This document shows, one piece after another, positions 8,902 to 17,113 of a stretch of DNA of 64,000 nt (its first letter is position 1; the number at the start of each line of letters is the position of its first letter). The notes under the pieces were generated by a model that saw only the letters and a list, made by a program, of their open reading frames with translations, had not been told where the DNA came from and did not search any database. A program made the translations under genes and the position numbers. Source of the DNA: an uncultured Lachnospiraceae bacterium (GTDB lineage: Bacteria; Bacillota; Clostridia; Lachnospirales; Lachnospiraceae); assembly GCA_949893755.1 (NCBI GenBank), contig CATLCV010000003.1:1-64000 (forward strand), written 5' to 3'.

Positions 8902-9666
8902 TTACAGAATCCCGCTCAGCTTACACCCCGCGATCACGATCGAGAACACCGCCACTCCCTTTTTCAGTATCCCCTGATTGATCCGTCCCGCATTTTTACT
9001 TCCATAGTAGACTCCCACCGCATGGGCCGCCAAAGCCGTCAGCAGTATAGGCAAAAGCTGCATCAGGTCACACTGCGCCAGATACCCCGCCACAGCCGGG
9101 AGCCCGATAAAAATGGAGTTGAACAGCGCCACGCCCACCGCTGTCCGGATGGAAATGCCGAACACCACCAACAGCGGCATGACCAGCACCGGGCCTCCCG
9201 CGCCGGACATGGAGCAGATCGCGCCGGTCAAAAAGCCCAGTACAAGGGTCACAGGCAGATTTTTTTCAATGGAAAATCCTTCCGCATTGGATTGTTTTTC
9301 TTTTCCATTGTCCTTCCGCAATAAAATGGATATTCCGGACAGCAGCACCACCAGATACAGCAGCATTTTCACCTGCTCCTCCGGAATGATCAGGTTCAGT
9401 TTTACTCCCAGGACCGCCCCTGCAAGACTCCCGGCGCTTAGTCGCAGCCCGAAAGCCAGATCCAGGTTTCCAGCTTTTTTATAATTCCAGGAGCCCAGTA
9501 CTCCCGACACGATAAATGCGGCGAAGCTGAGCGCCAGCCCTTCGGAAACATTCATCCCCAGGCTGGCCGTGTAGAACATGGGGAGCAGAAACCCCGCCAC
9601 GCCGCACAGCCCCACCAGGGCGCCGACTGCCAGATTGGCCGCCGCAGTCAACAAACAGATTACCAT
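8902..9666 (-). CDS. TauE/SafE (TSUP) family membrane carrier
   Basis: A 254-residue polytopic membrane protein of the sulfite exporter TauE/SafE family. Predicted hydrophobic segments cover most of the chain, and the two family repeats start VGALVGLCGVAGFLLPMF and LGFLTGAICSMSGAGGPVLVMPLL. It probably moves a small organic or sulfur-containing anion. The ATG at 9666 follows GGAAGGAAG and lies 15 bases after the stop of the amidohydrolase gene, so the two are co-transcribed. That context suggests it carries a substrate or product of the hydrolase, which is inference. It is the last gene of the operon and ends near a palindromic terminator-like element. Confidence 0.85.
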   Translation of the reverse strand: MVICLLTAAANLAVGALVGLCGVAGFLLPMFYTASLGMNVSEGLALSFAAFIVSGVLGSWNYKKAGNLDLAFGLRLSAGSLAGAVLGVKLNLIIPEEQVKMLLYLVVLLSGISILLRKDNGKEKQSNAEGFSIEKNLPVTLVLGFLTGAICSMSGAGGPVLVMPLLVVFGISIRTAVGVALFNSIFIGLPAVAGYLAQCDLMQLLPILLTALAAHAVGVYYGSKNAGRINQGILKKGVAVFSIVIAGCKLSGIL

Positions 9667-9681
9667 GATAAAACTTCCTTC

Positions 9682-10986
9682 CTACATCCGCTCCATATAT
9701 TCCTTCGCCTCGAACAGAATCCGTTCTTCGTCCAGCGTCCGGACCTCCCGGTTTTCCATCAGGATCTTCCCGCCCACGATCATATCCCGCACATCTCCGG
9801 ACTCCGCGCACTCGAACATGGTATGCAGCAGATTTCCGCTGGGGATCAGTCTTCCGGCATCCAGATAAATGCTGACGAGATCCGCTTTGCAGCCTTCCGC
9901 GATCCTTCCGCACTGCCCGGCCTCGCCGATCGCGGCCGCGCCGCCTTCGAAAAGCATCCGGAACAGCAGCTCCGCCGGCATGACCTTGGGATTGCGGTTG
10001 GGAACACCGTGGTAAATGTTCATCAGGGACCGGAAAATGCGCATCTCGTTCCACAGGCTCAGTCCGCCGTGGGCCGCCCCGTCCGTTCCGAAGCCCGGAA
10101 TGATCCCCCGCTCCGCCAGGTCCGGCGTATCCGGCACGGCCTTTCCGCAGTTGCTGAACGGGCAATGACAGACCTTCACGCCCCGCTCCCGAATGATCTC
10201 CTTTTCCTCCTCAGATAAGATCAGGCTGTGTGCTCCCAAAAAACGGTCCGAAAGCACGCCCATTTTTTCCAGATATTCATAAGGCCGCATGCCTTCCCTG
10301 GCTATAATCCCGTCTACCTCTCCCTGATACTCGTTCATATGCGCCTGCAGCATGGCTCCCCGCTCCCGGGCATGGCCTGCCGCCAGCTCCGTCAGCTCAT
10401 GAGAACAGGAATTTAAGGCACGCAGGGAATAATACACCTTCAGATTGCCCTTTCCGTTCCAATTCTCATATAAACGGTCCGTTTCCTCCACCGCCTGCCC
10501 CGCGTTCATGGCGATGCTCTCCGGAAGCCCTTCCTCGTCCATCGTGGAATAGGAAATGCATCCTCTCAGGCCGCTTTCCTCATAAACTGCCGCCGCCGCG
10601 TCCATATGGTAGCTGCCTGCGTCTATACATGCCGTGGTACCGGATTTCATCATTTCCAGGGCAGCCACCTGGGCGGACAGCTTCATTTTCTCCGGGGTCA
10701 GCGTGCTCTCAAAGGGAAGCATGACCCGGGTCCAGATGATCGGCTTCGCGTCCAGCACAAGTCCTTTTAAGAGCTGCTGGCCGGTATGCATATGGCTGTC
10801 GATCAGTCCCGGCATGAACAGCTTGCCCTCCCCGGAAATGGTTTTGTCCGCCTGAAATTCCCTGGTGCCGGTTTCTGTTACTGCCATGATCCTGCCGTCC
10901 GACACCGCAATGTCCATCCCATTTTTTACCGTTTCATAGTCCGTCATAACAACTGCATTCTTTATCAGTAAATTACATTTTTCCAT
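9682..10986 (-). CDS. metal-dependent amidohydrolase/deaminase (SsnA/chlorohydrolase family)
   Basis: A 434-residue amidohydrolase-superfamily enzyme. The metal site is readable: H-x-H in GLIDSHMHTGQQ near residue 62, a further His in LQAHMNE, another in GAHSLILS, and Asp in GFGTDGAAHGG. This layout is that of cytosine/guanine/methylthioadenosine deaminases and chlorohydrolases, which release ammonia or chloride from heterocycles. The start is the ATG at 10986 (MEKCNLLIKNAVVM) after GAAGGAGATCACGGAC; the track start 23 codons upstream is not supported. It sits in an operon with a DUF3100 membrane pair upstream and a TauE/SafE carrier downstream, which points to uptake and hydrolysis of one compound. 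The substrate is unknown. Confidence 0.87.
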   Translation of the reverse strand: MEKCNLLIKNAVVMTDYETVKNGMDIAVSDGRIMAVTETGTREFQADKTISGEGKLFMPGLIDSHMHTGQQLLKGLVLDAKPIIWTRVMLPFESTLTPEKMKLSAQVAALEMMKSGTTACIDAGSYHMDAAAAVYEESGLRGCISYSTMDEEGLPESIAMNAGQAVEETDRLYENWNGKGNLKVYYSLRALNSCSHELTELAAGHARERGAMLQAHMNEYQGEVDGIIAREGMRPYEYLEKMGVLSDRFLGAHSLILSEEEKEIIRERGVKVCHCPFSNCGKAVPDTPDLAERGIIPGFGTDGAAHGGLSLWNEMRIFRSLMNIYHGVPNRNPKVMPAELLFRMLFEGGAAAIGEAGQCGRIAEGCKADLVSIYLDAGRLIPSGNLLHTMFECAESGDVRDMIVGGKILMENREVRTLDEERILFEAKEYMERM

Positions 10987-11086
10987 GTCCGTGATCTCCT
11001 TCTTCCAAATATTTATTCCGCCTTTTGCGGGCACGCCCGCACACTCCTCATCCATATGTTCCTGCCTGACTTCGGACAGCAGACCT

Positions 11087-11116
11087 CAGACCCGTCTGCT
11101 GCGCAGACTTTCCGCT
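11087..11116. repeat. short dispersed repeat with CGTCTGCT...CGCAGACT hairpin
   Basis: CAGACCCGTCTGCTGCGCAGACTTTCCGCT lies in the 161-base gap inside the amidohydrolase operon. A near-identical 30-base copy (26/30) lies at 13678-13707 after the flagellin gene. The core forms a small hairpin. Confidence 0.5.
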
Positions 11117-11147
11117 ACTCTCGCAGCTGCTGTCCTGGACTGCTTCC

Positions 11148-11594
11148 TCAGATCGCTCCCGTCAGTTTTAAGATCAGGGAATCCCACATACAGGACCCCA
11201 GGAATGTTCCGGTCATGACCAGCAGGCCCACAACCAAGATCTTCGGTCCCTGTTTGATAAATGCTTTCAGCTGGTCGCCGATGGCCAGTCCTGCGTATGC
11301 CCCGACCATGGTAAACGGCGCCGTAAAGTTGATCTTTGCTGCCGCGTCGATCACGAAGGTCCGGATCGGGGACAGCGGGCAGGCGAGGAGCAGGCCGATG
11401 ATCGCGCAGTACGCCACGATGGGAAGCTTCAAAGGAATCAGCTTGATGCAGACAACCGCCAGCATGGAGATCGCCACGAGGACCACCAGTCCCGGAAGGG
11501 ACTCCAGGAATCCCACATCATGTCCGATAAAATTTGCCAGGCCCGTTCCGCACGCACCGATCACCAGTAAAAATAACCATTCTATGTATCTCAT
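11148..11594 (-). CDS. small membrane protein, partner of DUF3100 protein
   Basis: A 148-residue very hydrophobic protein with four or so membrane segments, starting MRYIEWLFLLVIGACGTGLANFIG after GGAGGACTTAGA. I do not know a named function. It lies 36 bases after the DUF3100 gene. Its hydrophobic helices and the Gly-rich GTGLANFIGHDVG stretch suggest it forms one half of a two-subunit carrier with that protein, in the way other small/large membrane pairs do. It is followed by the amidohydrolase gene. Transport of the amidohydrolase substrate is an inference from gene order. Confidence 0.75.
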   Translation of the reverse strand: MRYIEWLFLLVIGACGTGLANFIGHDVGFLESLPGLVVLVAISMLAVVCIKLIPLKLPIVAYCAIIGLLLACPLSPIRTFVIDAAAKINFTAPFTMVGAYAGLAIGDQLKAFIKQGPKILVVGLLVMTGTFLGSCMWDSLILKLTGAI

Positions 11595-11630
11595 TCTAAG
11601 TCCTCCTTCATCATCTTCTTTCTATGTCCA

Positions 11631-12476
11631 CTATTTTGTTTCTTTTGCTTTTATAAACCTTCCCAGTTTCGGCTCCAATATACAGTACAGCCGGTCGCAG
11701 AGCGGGATTGCCAGAAACATATTGATATAGATCCCGGTGATCCCCGCCATGGTCTCTCCCACGCTTGCCAGCGTCTTGATGGTCTCCGCTGATTCCGGAT
11801 ACATGGCGCACAGCGACGCGCTGGAGCTTGCCATCATGATCCCTGCGCCCACGCCGGATGCCAGCCCCAGAGCTTCCGGATGAAACAATCCTGTCATTGC
11901 CACTGCGGAAGCCAGGATCCCAAAGTAAATGGTTCCGATCATACCGCCTACGATATAAATAGAAAGACTTCCTCTCGCCTCCGCCGAATCCGACCCGTAA
12001 ATGTTGTTGATCAATGCCATATGGTACTCGCGGTTAATGGAAAAGCAGGCTCCTACCGCTTCCCGCTTCATCCCCAGCAGGATCGCCACCGGCAGCGCCA
12101 GTATGATAGCGAATAAATTTCCAAAGCCATGAAGCAATACCGCCGGGCCAGCGCTCAGGATGGTCTCGATATTTGCCCCGGCTGTGATCCCCAGCTTAGC
12201 GATAAACGGCGCAATCCCGACTACCACCAGCTTTGACGCTGCCTTGACCTGCTCATTTTTTACGATTTTGAGCACCTCCGGCCCGCTGAGTACGCCTAAG
12301 ATAATGGCGTAAAATATCGGAAATAGGATAAACATTCCTTTTCCAACCGGAATCTGGATCTGCCCGATACTGTCCGCGATCAGAATAAATACAAACGCCA
12401 GCAGATACACCTTCCATTCCACCCTGATCCTCTGCCCCAATGATTCGTAGGCAAAGCTTTCCTTTTGTTTCTTCAT
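11631..12476 (-). CDS. DUF3100-family membrane protein, probable transporter subunit
   Basis: A 281-residue polytopic membrane protein with about eight hydrophobic segments. It contains the glycine- and serine-rich stretch GLASGVGAGIMMASSSASLCAMYP typical of DUF3100 proteins. Start ATG at 12476 after GGGAGGTAATCAAAG. It is the first gene of a four-gene operon running to 8902: this protein, a small membrane partner, an amidohydrolase, and a TauE/SafE carrier. No promoter could be called with confidence in the 390 bases upstream, which are shared with the divergent flagellin gene. The function is not established; an importer for a nitrogenous organic compound fits the neighbourhood. Confidence 0.8.
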   Translation of the reverse strand: MKKQKESFAYESLGQRIRVEWKVYLLAFVFILIADSIGQIQIPVGKGMFILFPIFYAIILGVLSGPEVLKIVKNEQVKAASKLVVVGIAPFIAKLGITAGANIETILSAGPAVLLHGFGNLFAIILALPVAILLGMKREAVGACFSINREYHMALINNIYGSDSAEARGSLSIYIVGGMIGTIYFGILASAVAMTGLFHPEALGLASGVGAGIMMASSSASLCAMYPESAETIKTLASVGETMAGITGIYINMFLAIPLCDRLYCILEPKLGRFIKAKETK

Positions 12477-12663
12477 CTTTGATTACCTCCCGTTCCCGTA
12501 ACCGGCTCCCCGCCGTGCTCCGGATCTCCCTGTTTCCTGCACGGCCGCGTAAGCCTGGTTTTAAATGAAATGTACGTTTTTTGTTGTTAAAATGATTCTA
12601 TCGAATTTTAAATTTTAAAAACAGGACAAATGAGGAGTTTTTGGAAATTTTTTGAAAAAACAG

Positions 12664-12690
12664 TAAACATTTTTTAAGTTTGAACGATAT
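12664..12690 (+). promoter_or_regulatory. sigma-28 (SigD/FliA)-like promoter of flagellin gene
   Basis: TAAA, 15 bases, then AACGATAT, which fits the flagellar sigma factor pattern TAAA-N15-GCCGATAT at the strongest positions. It precedes a flagellin gene, the classic target. Transcription would start near 12697, giving a leader of about 175 bases. Confidence 0.65.
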
Positions 12691-12696
12691 GATATA

Positions 12697-12785
12697 TATA
12701 GGAGTCACTTTCTTTAAAAGTAGTTGAATCCAGGAGCTTTTATATAGAAGTCATTTTTTTAGAATGATTGAAGCCAGAAGCTTTT
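12697..12785 (+). repeat. tandem imperfect direct repeat in the flagellin leader
   Basis: Two copies of about 44 bases, 12697-12741 and 12743-12785, each running TATAGRAGTCAYTTT...TTGAANCCAGRAGCTTTT. Both contain an interrupted inverted repeat (AGTCATT...AATGATT in copy 2) and a GGA-type loop or flank. They begin at the predicted transcript start, so they would be RNA elements. CsrA-like or other post-transcriptional control is possible. Confidence 0.6.
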
Positions 12786-12872
12786 CAAACGCTGTGGATC
12801 TTGACGATTGCAAGTCCTGCTTGACCGCAGGTCTTATCAGAATATTATCATCTTAAAAAGGAGGAATCTAAT

Positions 12873-13646
12873 ATGAGCGCAATTTCTGGAATTAGTACTA
12901 CATCCCCATATCTATATGGGCATATCGCAAGCGGAAACCGGCTGATGTCCGCGGCTGACGGTGCTGCCGAGCTGGCCATCACCGAGAAGGAGAATGCGCA
13001 GATCACCGGTATCAACACCGGAACTAAGAATCTCAGCGACGGGGTCAGTCTGTTGAAGACCTCCGATTCCGCCCTTGGCAGTATCACCAGCTCCCTGCAG
13101 AGGATGCGTGAGCTGGCGCTCCGTGCAACCAGCGGTATTTTGAACGACGCGAACCGCGCGGATATCCAGAGAGAGGTCGATCAGTTAAAGGATCAGATCA
13201 ACCTGGTTGCACAGCAGACCAACTTTAACGGACGCAGCCTGCTGGACGGCAGCCAGAAGAACGGCATTGAGCTGGTCGGAGATGCGGGCGGCAGCTCCAT
13301 CAACGTCAACAATTCCATCAATTCCACACTGGACGCACTCGGTCTCAAGGATTTTGATGTTACGAAGAATTTCAATATCCAAGATATTGACCGGGCTCTG
13401 GAAAAGGTGACCGGAGACCGCAGCACCCTGGGGGCTCAGTACAATAAGCTGGAATACGCGATTGATTATAACGGATATGCATCCGAAAACCTGACGGCAG
13501 CCAAAAGCCGCATGGGAGATACTGATGTTGCGAAGGCATTGATGCAGCTGCAGCATCAGCAGACACTGCAGAGCATCTCCATGATGCTGCAGAAGCGGAA
13601 CATGGCGCAGAAGGGACAGCAGACTATGGGGCTGCTGCAGTTCTGA
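12873..13646 (+). CDS. flagellin, short form with reduced N-terminal D0 region
   Basis: A 257-residue flagellin made only of the conserved end domains. The N-terminal D1 part reads LMSAADGAAELAITEKENAQI and LQRMRELALRATSG. The C-terminal part ends MLQKRNMAQKGQQTMGLLQF. There is no variable D2/D3 domain between them. The usual SSGLRINSAADDAAGLAI block appears here as ASGNRLMSAADGAAELAI at residues 19-36, about 16 residues earlier than in ordinary flagellins, so the first D0 helix is shortened. Start ATG follows AAAAAGGAGGAATCTAAT. No other flagellar gene is in the window. It may be a minor filament protein; the sigma-28-like promoter argues that it is used by a motile cell. Confidence 0.88.
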   Translation: MSAISGISTTSPYLYGHIASGNRLMSAADGAAELAITEKENAQITGINTGTKNLSDGVSLLKTSDSALGSITSSLQRMRELALRATSGILNDANRADIQREVDQLKDQINLVAQQTNFNGRSLLDGSQKNGIELVGDAGGSSINVNNSINSTLDALGLKDFDVTKNFNIQDIDRALEKVTGDRSTLGAQYNKLEYAIDYNGYASENLTAAKSRMGDTDVAKALMQLQHQQTLQSISMMLQKRNMAQKGQQTMGLLQF

Positions 13647-13677
13647 TTGAATTGCTTTGAACCTGAACTGCAGGCCA

Positions 13678-13707
13678 CAGACACGTCTGCTTCGCAGACT
13701 ATACGCT
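13678..13707. repeat. second copy of the CGTCTGCT...CGCAGACT dispersed repeat
   Basis: CAGACACGTCTGCTTCGCAGACTATACGCT, matching the copy at 11087-11116 in 26 of 30 bases. The hairpin GTCTGC-TTCG-CAGAC follows the flagellin stop codon but lacks a T-run, so termination is uncertain. Confidence 0.5.
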
Positions 13708-13797
13708 GCAAAGCAGTTCTGAATCTTTACATGATTTTCCTGGTTCTTTCTGAACATAGAACATGCTCGAAAGGGCATACGCGGGAGGTACCATTTC

Positions 13798-14514
13798 ATG
13801 ACGTTGAGTGAACTGGAAAAAGAAGTGCCGGAGTTAACAGACTATACAAAGAACATGCCTGATGAGCTCCGGCAGCTTGCCCGTGTCAAGGTGCATCCAC
13901 CGGGCGGACTGATCCATCAGAAGGACAGTGTGCTCCCGTACCTGGGGATTGTCGCCAAGGGTGAGAACCGGGTGATCAATGAATTTGAAAACGGCAAGAT
14001 CTATATGATCGAAACCAACAAAGCCATTGATTTTATCGGGGAGGTCGCGCTGCTGGCCAATAAGCCGGAGGCCTCCGTCACCATCGAAGCCCTGACCGCC
14101 AATACCGTGGTCTATATCCCGCGGAAGGACGCGGAAAGGTGGATCGATTCCGATACGCATATCCTTCGAAAAATGGCGGAACGCACTGCATTCAAGCTGT
14201 ACCGTTCCTCCTACAATAACGGTTTAAAGCTTTACTATCCGCCCATGTTCCTTGTGGCGGATTATCTTGTGCGGCTCTATGAGCAGGTATTTCCGCAGGA
14301 CTCCCCGGAAATGCTGAAAAATCCCCGTCCGGTCACGCTCCAGAAGACCCGCGAACGGCTTGGGGAAGAGCTGGGCATGAATATCAAGACGCTGGACCGG
14401 ACCATCCGCTCCATGCATAAGGATGGGTATTTTTCTCTGGTCAAGGGGAAGATTACATTTGAAATAGAAGAATATCTGCAGATGAAGGAATATCTGAGTA
14501 CGGCGAAGGGGTGA
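13798..14514 (+). CDS. Crp/Fnr-family transcriptional regulator
   Basis: A 238-residue protein with an N-terminal cyclic-nucleotide-binding-like beta barrel (about residues 20-120, including IDFIGEVALLANKPEASVTIEALT) and a C-terminal winged helix (VTLQKTRERLGEELGMNIKTLDRTIRSMHKDGY). The barrel keeps the G-E-x-A-L-L part but not a complete cAMP-binding signature with the R-S pair, so another ligand or none is likely. No cysteine cluster of the Fnr type is present. Start ATG at 13798 after GCGGGAGGTACCATTTC. It follows the flagellin gene by 150 bases on the same strand and could regulate it. The gene ends inside a strong intrinsic terminator. Confidence 0.85.
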   Translation: MTLSELEKEVPELTDYTKNMPDELRQLARVKVHPPGGLIHQKDSVLPYLGIVAKGENRVINEFENGKIYMIETNKAIDFIGEVALLANKPEASVTIEALTANTVVYIPRKDAERWIDSDTHILRKMAERTAFKLYRSSYNNGLKLYYPPMFLVADYLVRLYEQVFPQDSPEMLKNPRPVTLQKTRERLGEELGMNIKTLDRTIRSMHKDGYFSLVKGKITFEIEEYLQMKEYLSTAKG

Positions 14515-14532
14515 ACCTTCGCCGTATTTTTT
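14499..14532 (+). terminator. intrinsic terminator overlapping the Crp-like gene stop
   Basis: An 11-bp perfect stem TACGGCGAAGG / CCTTCGCCGTA with a 6-base loop is followed by TTTTTT. The stop codon of the Crp-like gene lies in the loop, so the last codons form the stem. Confidence 0.85.
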
Positions 14533-14628
14533 CCGCCTGTACGGCTGCGGTTCGGCAGCCGACAAGTATTCTGAACCGTTTGCCTGAATCACAGGACGCG
14601 CCTGGTCAGGACGCGGCCGTACAGCTTA
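14533..14628. repeat. composite palindromic element with CTGTACGGC ends
   Basis: The ends CTGTACGGC and GCCGTACAG are perfect inverses. Inside are the hairpins GGCTGC-GGTTCG-GCAGCC and GCGCCTGGTCAGGACGC. It separates the Crp-like and GntR genes and shares its end sequence with elements at 8760 and 21177. It overlaps the end of the GntR gene. Confidence 0.55.
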
Positions 14629-15354
14629 CATGATATTATATTTCTCAACCGTATAGCTCAATATATCCGTCAGGATATAGCTTTCATAAATTTCAAAAGG
14701 CTTTTCCTGGTTCTCGTGCAGGCAGTACGAAGTCGCGTGGATCTTAAGCAGCGGCTTTGCCTCTTTGAGCCCCAGTGTCTTTTGGATCTCTTCATTTCCC
14801 ATCGTTGCGATGATATTCTGCTTGACCCGGGAAATATTCAGCGCATAAAAGGATTTCAATACATCATATAAGGAACAGACATTGAAGTTAAAGGCTTCCA
14901 GCTTCGGAAACATCGCCGCGGGCAGGACAGCCGCATTGACACAGCACACATTTTCATCTGCCAGATACAGGCATCTCAGCCTGTAGACCTCATCCTCCGG
15001 CGCAAGCTCCAGGAGCTTTGCTTCCTCTTTCCCGGCCTTTTCTCTGGAAAAATAAAGCTGCTCTCTTCCGGGCTTTTTTCCCTCATGCACGATCGCCTCG
15101 GTAAAGCTGTGGATCCGGGACAGGCTTTCCACCGAATGCTCCCTTACAAAACAGCCTTTCCCCTTGATCTTATATAATTTATTTTCTTTCACCAATTCAT
15201 CCACCGCCCTTCGTACCGTGATGCGGCTTACCTGATACTTTTCGCAAAGTTCGCTTTCAGAAGGCAGAACCTGGTTCGGCTTGTACTCCATCGATTCGAT
15301 CTTCTGAAGCAGCTCCCTTTTGATCACTTCGTATTTTGATACATTGTTTCCCAT
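14626..15354 (-). CDS. GntR-family transcriptional regulator (HutC/UTRA type)
   Basis: A 242-residue regulator with an N-terminal GntR winged helix (residues 10-75, LPSESELCEKYQVSRITVRRAVDELV) and a C-terminal UTRA ligand-binding domain. UTRA domains bind small metabolites such as sugar phosphates or nucleosides. Start ATG at 15354 after CAGGGGGATAT. It lies 165 bases downstream of the PnuC gene on the same strand, so it is probably the local repressor of the ADP-ribosylglycohydrolase/kinase/PnuC operon. A palindrome-like TTGTAATAACAA just downstream of that operon's -10 box is a candidate target. Confidence 0.85.
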   Translation of the reverse strand: MGNNVSKYEVIKRELLQKIESMEYKPNQVLPSESELCEKYQVSRITVRRAVDELVKENKLYKIKGKGCFVREHSVESLSRIHSFTEAIVHEGKKPGREQLYFSREKAGKEEAKLLELAPEDEVYRLRCLYLADENVCCVNAAVLPAAMFPKLEAFNFNVCSLYDVLKSFYALNISRVKQNIIATMGNEEIQKTLGLKEAKPLLKIHATSYCLHENQEKPFEIYESYILTDILSYTVEKYNIM

Positions 15355-15431
15355 ATATCCCCCTGTTCCTGCGGGGTTCTTTGTCTATACACTGCCTTTG
15401 GGCTTCTGGAAAACGCATATATTAGAACAAA

Positions 15432-15451
15432 GAGTTTCGCTTGCGAAACTC
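15432..15451 (-). terminator. hairpin after the pnuC-like operon
   Basis: A 9-bp perfect stem GAGTTTCGC / GCGAAACTC with a two-base spacer. On the minus strand it is followed by TTTGTTCT. It could be a weak terminator between the PnuC and GntR genes. Confidence 0.5.
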
Positions 15452-15519
15452 GCGCCTGCGGCGGTCGCACCGCGACATCTACCCTGTACGCCACAGTGCG
15501 CGGCGGCCGCATAGCTACA

Positions 15520-16215
15520 TCATTCGCTCTCTGCCCGCACCTTCTTCGCAATCTTCCTCCAGTTCCAGTATCCGTAGGAGGAATTGCACAGATTTACACA
15601 TTTCATAATAATGATCAGGATCGCGCTCTTGTCGCCGGACATAAATACCATGATCCACATTACGATAGACAGTGCATTCACAATCACCCACATGAGCCAT
15701 TGCTCTGAATAACGTAATAAGTATAACATACTTGCGATCACAGATACAACCGTTGTCAGAGAATCCATAAATGCGAAATTACCGCCAAGCCATACGAGGA
15801 CTTTTGCATAGGCAAGCGTGCTGACTATGGTTACGACAACCGTTCCAACGGCAAACTGCGGCGTCATGATACGGAATTTGACTTCTCCGCTCTCAGCGGA
15901 ATTCTTTTTCCACATGAAAATGGCGATCGCGCTGACCGGAATGGAATACAGCAGGTTGTACATGATCTCGCCATACAGCGGAATGCTGAAACAGTTGATC
16001 GCGTAAAGCGCGCTGTTAATGATCGCAAAATACAGCCCCGCAACCTTTCCCTTTGCGCCGAGGACCAGATTCAGGCTGCTGGATAAGGTCAGCACCAGCA
16101 TAAACAGATCCTGTTTGTTGATAAACCACGCCGCGGTCTGAAAGATCAGCACAAATGCCAGCCATGCTTTTTCATAGATGCTCCAGTCTTTAAAAAAGTC
16201 TTTTATCTTATTCAT
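15520..16215 (-). CDS. pnuC: PnuC-family nicotinamide riboside/nucleoside carrier
   Basis: A 231-residue membrane protein of the PnuC family, a facilitator for vitamin-like nucleosides, usually nicotinamide riboside and in some lineages thiamine or riboflavin. About seven hydrophobic segments are visible, with the family end motif SSYGYWNWRKI. The start is set at the ATG at 16215 (MNKIKDFFKDW), preceded by AAATGGAGGAATATC. That ribosome site lies inside the end of the kinase gene, and the genes overlap by 8 bases, so they are translationally coupled. The upstream kinase is PfkB-type instead of an NadR-type domain, so the cargo may be a nucleoside other than nicotinamide riboside. Confidence 0.87.
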   Translation of the reverse strand: MNKIKDFFKDWSIYEKAWLAFVLIFQTAAWFINKQDLFMLVLTLSSSLNLVLGAKGKVAGLYFAIINSALYAINCFSIPLYGEIMYNLLYSIPVSAIAIFMWKKNSAESGEVKFRIMTPQFAVGTVVVTIVSTLAYAKVLVWLGGNFAFMDSLTTVVSVIASMLYLLRYSEQWLMWVIVNALSIVMWIMVFMSGDKSAILIIIMKCVNLCNSSYGYWNWRKIAKKVRAESE

Positions 16216-17113
16216 GATATTCCTCCATTTTTTCGTCAAACATTTCCTTGTTCATCACCGGGCCCTGCACGCTTACGACAGCGGCCGCCACACGGTTTGC
16301 AAGCCGGATGCTTTCTTCCGTGCCCAGCCCCATGGAAAGGCCTCCGATCACGGCGCCGATGTGGCTGTCTCCCGCCCCGATCGTATCCGCCACCGTTGTT
16401 TTTACGGAAGGTACCGTCCGAAGCTCATTTCCTTCATAACAGGCCGTTCCCTTTTCACCCAGAGTAACGATGACCAGATTGCCCGTACGGCTGTATAGCT
16501 CCCGTACCGCATCGGAAATATGTTCCGCTCCTGTATAGTCCATCGCCTCTTTTTCGTTTAGATGGAGGATGGGATGTACGGAAAAAATCTCTTCCATGAC
16601 CGCAGAGTCAATGCTGCAGATCACGGGACCGGGCGCAAAAAATATCTCCTTATCCGCATGCCGGCTGAGCCATTTGCTGACAGCATGCCCGCCCTGATTG
16701 CAGACCTGATATCCTGCCACATAAATCTTGTCATACGGATCCATGTCCAGAGCGTCCATCCATTCCGGACAAAAGGCTCCTTCAATCCCCTGGGCCGTGA
16801 TAAATGTACGTTCCCCGGATGCCTCCACCAGATCCAGACAGTATCCATTGTCCTGGCTGTCGTCCTGGATCAAGATCTCATAGCCGCATTTTTGCAACTC
16901 CGAACGGATCATATCTGCATACGGCCCTTTTCCGACAGGAACGCAGAGGCTGTGGCCGCACCCCAGGTTCCGCAGTGTATTTGCCACATTATAGGCACAG
17001 CCGCCGATCACGATCCCCGACTCACTGCACAGTACGTCCTCGCCGCTTTTCGGCAGGGCTTCTATTTTCATGAGCATATCGATCATTGCGGCTCCGACTA
17101 CCAGAGTTTTCAT
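16208..17113 (-). CDS. PfkB-family nucleoside/sugar kinase
   Basis: A 301-residue ribokinase-like ATP-dependent kinase. The N-terminal substrate region holds GGCAYNVANTLRNLG and the C-terminal catalytic signature is DTIGAGDSHIGAVIGG, with the catalytic Asp in GAGD. It overlaps the upstream ADP-ribosylglycohydrolase by 4 bases (ATGA) and the downstream pnuC by 8, so the three are one translation-coupled unit. A kinase of this family next to PnuC would trap the incoming nucleoside by phosphorylation. The glycohydrolase neighbour suggests that ribose or ADP-ribose derivatives are handled. The exact substrate remains open: ribose, pseudouridine-like nucleosides and nicotinamide riboside all fit. 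Confidence 0.85.
   Translation of the reverse strand: MKTLVVGAAMIDMLMKIEALPKSGEDVLCSESGIVIGGCAYNVANTLRNLGCGHSLCVPVGKGPYADMIRSELQKCGYEILIQDDSQDNGYCLDLVEASGERTFITAQGIEGAFCPEWMDALDMDPYDKIYVAGYQVCNQGGHAVSKWLSRHADKEIFFAPGPVICSIDSAVMEEIFSVHPILHLNEKEAMDYTGAEHISDAVRELYSRTGNLVIVTLGEKGTACYEGNELRTVPSVKTTVADTIGAGDSHIGAVIGGLSMGLGTEESIRLANRVAAAVVSVQGPVMNKEMFDEKMEEYHE

Noticed and set aside
11056-11730. 224-codon plus-strand ORF
   Set aside because: Antisense to the small membrane protein gene and the start of the DUF3100 gap; no start signal or family features.
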